From Variovorax paradoxus (GTDB lineage: Bacteria > Pseudomonadota > Gammaproteobacteria > Burkholderiales > Burkholderiaceae_C), in assembly GCF_018614915.1 (NCBI RefSeq), contig NZ_JAGGNU010000039.1, forward strand, positions 1-64,000: a stretch of 64,000 nucleotides of DNA, read 5' to 3'. Each line of letters starts with the position of its first letter. The stretch's first letter is position 1. A program made the position numbers and the translations under genes. The notes below the pieces were generated by a model that did not search any database, had not been told where the DNA came from, and saw only the letters and a program-made list of their open reading frames with translations. Positions 60,383 through 64,000 of this stretch are shown in pieces.

Positions 60383-61695
60383 TGACCCTCTACCGCGACC
60401 GTCCCGAAGCGATCCAGGCGCTGGTGCAGGATGACCGCGTGCATCGCGACCTGTACCTGAGCGAGGAGATCTTCGCGCTGGAGCAGGAGCGCTTCTTCGC
60501 CAACACCTGGCTCTATGTCGGCCATGCGAGCCAGGTGCCCGACAGCGGCGACTACTGGTCGCTGGAGCTGGCCGGCCGCCCGGTGATGATGGTGCGCCAG
60601 CCCGACGGCGCGGTGCGCGTGTTCTACAACCGCTGCGCGCACAAGGGCACGCGGCTGGTGACGGACGAGAGCGGCAACACGGGCAAGTTCTTCCGCTGCC
60701 CCTACCACGCATGGACCTACAAGCTCGACGGCGCGCCGCTCGCCATCCCGCTCAAGACGGGCTACGAAGGCACGCGCTTGAAGGAATGCGAATCGGGGCA
60801 GGGCCTGACCGAGCTGAAGCACACGGTCGTCTACCGCGACTTCGTCTTCGTGCGCCTCTCGGAGCACGGCCCGGATTTCGAGAGCTACTTCGGCGAGGTG
60901 CTCGGCGCCATCGACAACATGGTCGACCGCTCGCCCGAAGGCAAGCTCGGCGTGGGCGGCGGCGTGCTGCGCAACATCGTCCACTGCAACTGGAAGATGT
61001 ACCTCGAGAACATCAACGACACGGTGCATCCGATGTCGACCCACGAGTCGGCCACCCGCGCGGCCGACGCGCTGTGGCAGGGCCGGGCGCCCGACGAGCC
61101 CAAGCCGATGGCGATGGAGCAGATCCTGCCCTTCGGCTCGGGCTACGACTTCTTCGACAAGATGGGCGGCCGCGTGTTCGCCAACGGCCACAGCGTGCTG
61201 GGCGTGAACTTCAGCATCCACTCGAACTACGCACAGCTGCCCGACTACGAGGCCGCGATGCGCGGCGCGCACGGCGACGAGCGGGCGGTGGAGATCCTGC
61301 AGCGCTCGCCGCAGAACTCGGTGCTCTTCCCCAGCCTGTCGGTCAAGGGCTCGCCCCAGGCGATCCGCGTGATTCGCCCATTGGCCGCGAACCGCACGCT
61401 GATCGAGGCCTGGAGCTTCCGCGCGGCGGGCGCGCCCGATCTCCTTTTCGAGCGCGCGATGGGCTACAACCGGCTGGTCTTCTCGCCGATGTCGGTGGTG
61501 GCGCACGACGACGTGCACCTGTTCGAGAGCATTCAGCAGGGCCTCAAGGCCGAAGGCAACGAATGGGTGAGCCTGCATCGCGACTTCGATCCCGCGGAGC
61601 TGGCGCAGGAAACGATCACCACCAACGGCACCAACGAGCTTCTGATGCGCAACCAGTTCCGCGCCTGGGCCAAGTACATGGGAGCGCAGCCGTGA
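60382..61695 (+). CDS. Rieske oxygenase alpha subunit, copy 2
   Basis: A 437-residue paralogue of the protein at 50559-51872. Rieske ligands Cys85, His87, Cys106, His109 and iron-site Asp213, His216, His221 (INDTVHPMSTHES) are in the same positions. No reductase accompanies it here, so it may borrow the one at 49560. Possible roles are a second oxygenation of the indole ring or attack on anthranilate; the sequence does not decide between them. The ATG overlaps the previous stop (TGATG). Confidence 0.87.
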   Translation: MTLYRDRPEAIQALVQDDRVHRDLYLSEEIFALEQERFFANTWLYVGHASQVPDSGDYWSLELAGRPVMMVRQPDGAVRVFYNRCAHKGTRLVTDESGNTGKFFRCPYHAWTYKLDGAPLAIPLKTGYEGTRLKECESGQGLTELKHTVVYRDFVFVRLSEHGPDFESYFGEVLGAIDNMVDRSPEGKLGVGGGVLRNIVHCNWKMYLENINDTVHPMSTHESATRAADALWQGRAPDEPKPMAMEQILPFGSGYDFFDKMGGRVFANGHSVLGVNFSIHSNYAQLPDYEAAMRGAHGDERAVEILQRSPQNSVLFPSLSVKGSPQAIRVIRPLAANRTLIEAWSFRAAGAPDLLFERAMGYNRLVFSPMSVVAHDDVHLFESIQQGLKAEGNEWVSLHRDFDPAELAQETITTNGTNELLMRNQFRAWAKYMGAQP

Positions 61696-62162
61696 CCGAC
61701 GCTCCCGACTTCGTCGCCGCCGAGGCCGCGCTGCTCGACGCCGGCCGCTTCGACGACTGGCTCGCACTGTTCGCCGAAGACGGCCGTTACTGGATACCGC
61801 TGCAGGGCGCTGCGCAGGCCGATCCGCATTCCCACAACTCGCTGGCCTACGAAGACCGGCTCCTGCTGCAGCTTCGGGTGGACCGCCTGAAGAACCCGCG
61901 CGCGCACTCGCAGCATCCGAAGAGCCATTGCCAGCACGTGCTGCAGCGCTCGACCGTGGAGCGCGAGGACGCGGCCACCGGCGAAGTCGCGCTCTCCACG
62001 CCCTTCGTCTACGTCGAGGCGCGCGGCGAGGAGCAGCTGATGCTGGCCGGCACCTGCCGCCATCTGCTCGTGCGCACGCCCGCGGGCTTCCTCATCCGGC
62101 AGAAGCGCATCGACCTTCTGAACGCCGGCCGTGCGCTGCCGGCCATCCAGCTTTTCATCTGA
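61692..62162 (+). CDS. Aromatic-ring-hydroxylating dioxygenase beta subunit, copy 2
   Basis: A 156-residue beta subunit starting with GTG at 61692, overlapping the alpha stop by 4 bases. It shares the pattern of copy 1: LLDAGRFDDWLALFAEDGRYWIPL, SLAYEDRLLLQLRVDRLKNPRAHSQ, SHCQHVLQ, and ends IDLLNAGRALPAIQLFI. It would complete the second oxygenase. Confidence 0.88.
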   Translation: MTDAPDFVAAEAALLDAGRFDDWLALFAEDGRYWIPLQGAAQADPHSHNSLAYEDRLLLQLRVDRLKNPRAHSQHPKSHCQHVLQRSTVEREDAATGEVALSTPFVYVEARGEEQLMLAGTCRHLLVRTPAGFLIRQKRIDLLNAGRALPAIQLFI

Positions 62163-62200
62163 CGCATCGATCCACCCACCACCTCACCAGGAGCCGCTAC

Positions 62201-63358
62201 ATGAAGAGCTTGATGAAGACCCTGACGCGCACTGCGCTGGCCACTGCCCTCGCCGCCGGATTCGCGGTCACCGCGCTTGCCGCCGACCTCAAGGTCGGGC
62301 TGAGCGTGTCGCTCTCCGGCCCCAACTCCTCGCTCGGCGTGCCCTACGCCAAGGGCATGCAGGCCGCGCTGGCCTACAAGCCCGAGGTCAACGGCCGCAA
62401 GATTCAGCTGATCGTGCTCGACGACGGCTCCGACCCCACCACTGCCGGTCGCAACGCGCGCAAGCTGGTCGAGGAGGAGAAGGTGGACGTGCTGATGGGC
62501 ACCTCCGGCGTGCCGGCCGCGATCGCGATGGCGCAGGTCGGGCGCGATGCCAAGGTGCCGATGATCGGGCTCACGCCGATCCAGCTCGACCCGGCCGAGA
62601 ACGGCTGGGTCTTCACGGTCGCGCAGCCGACGCAGCTGATGATCGACGCCGTGGTCGAGCGCATGAAGAAGGACGGCGTCAAGACCGTGGGCTACATCGG
62701 CTTCTCCGATGCCTGGGGCGACCTGGTCTACAACGCGCTGATGAAGGCGGCGCCGGCGGCCGGCATCAAGGTGCTGGGCAACGAGCGCTATGCGCGCGCC
62801 GACGCCTCGGTCACCGGCCAGGTGCTGAAGCTGGTCGCGATGCGCCCCGATGCGGTGATGACCGGCGGCGCCGGCACGCCCGGCGCACTGCCTTTCCTGG
62901 CGCTGGCCGAGCGCGGCTTCAAGGGCCCGATGTACGGCCAGCACGGCCTCATCAATCCCGACTTCGTGCGCGTCGTCGGCGCTGCCGGCCAGAACGCGCT
63001 GATGCCCACCGGCCCGGTGATCGTGGCCGAGCAGCTGCCGGACAACTACCCGACCAAGAAGATCGCGATGGATTTCCGCGCCGCCTTCCAGAAGGTCAAC
63101 AACGCGCCGACCAGCGATGCCTTCTCGGCCTATTCCTTCGACGGCTGGCTGGTGTTCGCCGATGCCGCGGCGCGCGCCAAGGGCGAGCCGGGCACGCCCG
63201 AGTTCAGGCAGTCGCTGCGCGACGCGATCGCGAGCACCAAGGAAGTGGTGGGCACGCACGGCGTCTACAACTTCAAGCCGGGCAACCTCTACGGCGTGGA
63301 CGAGCGGGCGCGCGTGATCGTGAAGCTCGAGAACGGCCAGTGGAAGCTGGCGAACTGA
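62201..63358 (+). CDS. Branched-chain-type ABC transporter substrate-binding protein, copy 3
   Basis: A 385-residue paralogue: signal peptide ending VTALAADLK, then VGLSVSLSGPNSSLGVPYAKGMQAAL, VDVLMGTSGVPAAIAMAQ, VGYIGFSDAWGDLVYNALMK. CCAGGAGCC upstream sets the ATG. It is nearest the permease gene (40 bases) and so may be the original partner of the transporter. The other two copies probably arose by duplication. Confidence 0.9.
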   Translation: MKSLMKTLTRTALATALAAGFAVTALAADLKVGLSVSLSGPNSSLGVPYAKGMQAALAYKPEVNGRKIQLIVLDDGSDPTTAGRNARKLVEEEKVDVLMGTSGVPAAIAMAQVGRDAKVPMIGLTPIQLDPAENGWVFTVAQPTQLMIDAVVERMKKDGVKTVGYIGFSDAWGDLVYNALMKAAPAAGIKVLGNERYARADASVTGQVLKLVAMRPDAVMTGGAGTPGALPFLALAERGFKGPMYGQHGLINPDFVRVVGAAGQNALMPTGPVIVAEQLPDNYPTKKIAMDFRAAFQKVNNAPTSDAFSAYSFDGWLVFADAAARAKGEPGTPEFRQSLRDAIASTKEVVGTHGVYNFKPGNLYGVDERARVIVKLENGQWKLAN

Positions 63359-63398
63359 AGCCGGCTCGCGCGCACAGAATCAAGCGGAGGACTTCTCA

Positions 63399-64000
63399 AT
63401 GACACCGGACGTGGCACTGATCCTGGGCATCGACGGCCTGGCGAACGGCGCCGTTTATCTTCTCGCCGGGCTGGGGCTGGTGCTGATCTTCTCGGTCACG
63501 CGCGTGGTCTTCGTGCCCTTCGGCGATGTCGCGGCCTTCGCCGCACTGACGCTGGCGGCCTTCGAAACCGGCCGCCTGCCGCCGACCATCGGCCTGGTGC
63601 TGGTGCTGACCGCGCTTGCGCTGGCGACCGAGGTCGGCAGCCTGCTGCGGCGCGGCGAGACCGCGCGCATTCCCAGGGCGCTGCTGGGCTGGGGCGTGCT
63701 GCCGCTCATTCCCTGCCTGCTGGCCTGGCTGGCGAGCCGGCCCGGCGTTCCAGCGCCGGTGCACATCGCGATGGCGGTGCTGCTGGTGGTGCCGATCGCG
63801 CCGCTGCTCTCGCGCGTGGTGTTCCAGCCGATTGCCGATGCCTTGGTGCTGGTGCTCTTGATCGTGTCGCTGGCGCTGCACTTCCTGCTGTCCGGCCTGG
63901 GTCTGCTGTTCTTCGGCCCCGAGGGCTCGCGCACGCAGCCGCTGGCGAGCGGCTCGCTTCCCCTGGGCGACGGCTTTGCCGTCAGCGGACAGGTCATCCT
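63399..64000 (+). CDS. livH: LivH-type ABC transporter permease, 3' end outside window
   Basis: The first 200 residues of a branched-chain-amino-acid-type permease: [37 protein letters not shown], then several hydrophobic helices ([71 protein letters not shown]). AGCGGAGG precedes the ATG. Together with the binding proteins it would import an aromatic acid such as IAA. Remaining livM/G/F-type genes are expected to the right. Confidence 0.85.
   Translation, partial: MTPDVALILGIDGLANGAVYLLAGLGLVLIFSVTRVVFVPFGDVAAFAALTLAAFETGRLPPTIGLVLVLTALALATEVGSLLRRGETARIPRALLGWGVLPLIPCLLAWLASRPGVPAPVHIAMAVLLVVPIAPLLSRVVFQPIADALVLVLLIVSLALHFLLSGLGLLFFGPEGSRTQPLASGSLPLGDGFAVSGQVI

Overview
The window is high-GC (about 70% by eye) DNA, very densely coded, and most likely from a Variovorax-like member of the Comamonadaceae (Burkholderiales). 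That call rests on gene content: an Imp-type type VI secretion locus, an auxin (indole-3-acetate, IAA) degradation island of the iad kind known from Variovorax, and an intergenic hairpin resembling repeats I recall from Comamonadaceae genomes. No RNA genes, CRISPR arrays, insertion sequences or prophage were found.

Region 1 (1-29.8 kb) is a type VI secretion system (T6SS). It follows the 3' part of an mltA lytic transglycosylase. On the plus strand are an Hcp-like protein, TagJ, TssE, TssF, TssG, ClpV/TssH, a candidate cargo protein, a TPR-methyltransferase, VgrG with a repeat-built tip, DUF6484 and DUF2169 proteins, a ketosynthase-like protein without its cysteine, a PAAR-like nuclease toxin with a probable immunity protein, a TIGR02270 protein, an FHA protein and a PP2C phosphatase. 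On the minus strand are tssA-tssB-tssC-hcp, then tssL and a truncated TssM-like protein. tssJ is on the plus strand. tssK, a full tssM and the Ser/Thr kinase are not in the window. The 14.8-20.5 kb cargo module has visibly lower GC than the core genes.

Region 2 (30-41.4 kb) holds regulators and envelope genes. It has a NarL-type response regulator, an aldoxime dehydratase plus nitrilase pair, an OmpR-regulator/FecR-LysM/CHASE2-kinase operon whose kinase gene is frameshifted, a YadA-anchor mini-protein, a BamE/OmpA-like lipoprotein, a degenerate response regulator, a DUF1266 protein and gph.

Region 3 (41.4-64 kb) is the catabolic island. A four-gene operon (NAD-dependent dehydrogenases, alpha/beta hydrolase, MDR oxidoreductase) converges on a marR gene. 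Divergent from marR is a run of tightly spaced genes: IorA/IorB-type ketoacid oxidoreductase, a Rieske reductase, an oxygenase pair, a CoA ligase, a cysteine-less thiolase, a DUF35-SDR fusion, an isatin-hydrolase-like enzyme and an SDR. After a promoter/operator region come three paralogous branched-chain-type binding proteins, a second Rieske oxygenase pair and a LivH permease running off the end.

My pathway model (inference) is: IAA is oxygenated to dioxindole-3-acetate, activated to the CoA ester, cleaved by a thiolase-fold retro-aldolase to isatin plus acetyl-CoA, hydrolysed to isatinate, and oxidatively decarboxylated by the IorAB-type enzyme to anthraniloyl-CoA or anthranilate, which the second oxygenase could attack. 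The nearby aldoxime dehydratase and nitrilase could make IAA from indole-3-acetaldoxime, so one region may contain both supply and consumption of auxin.
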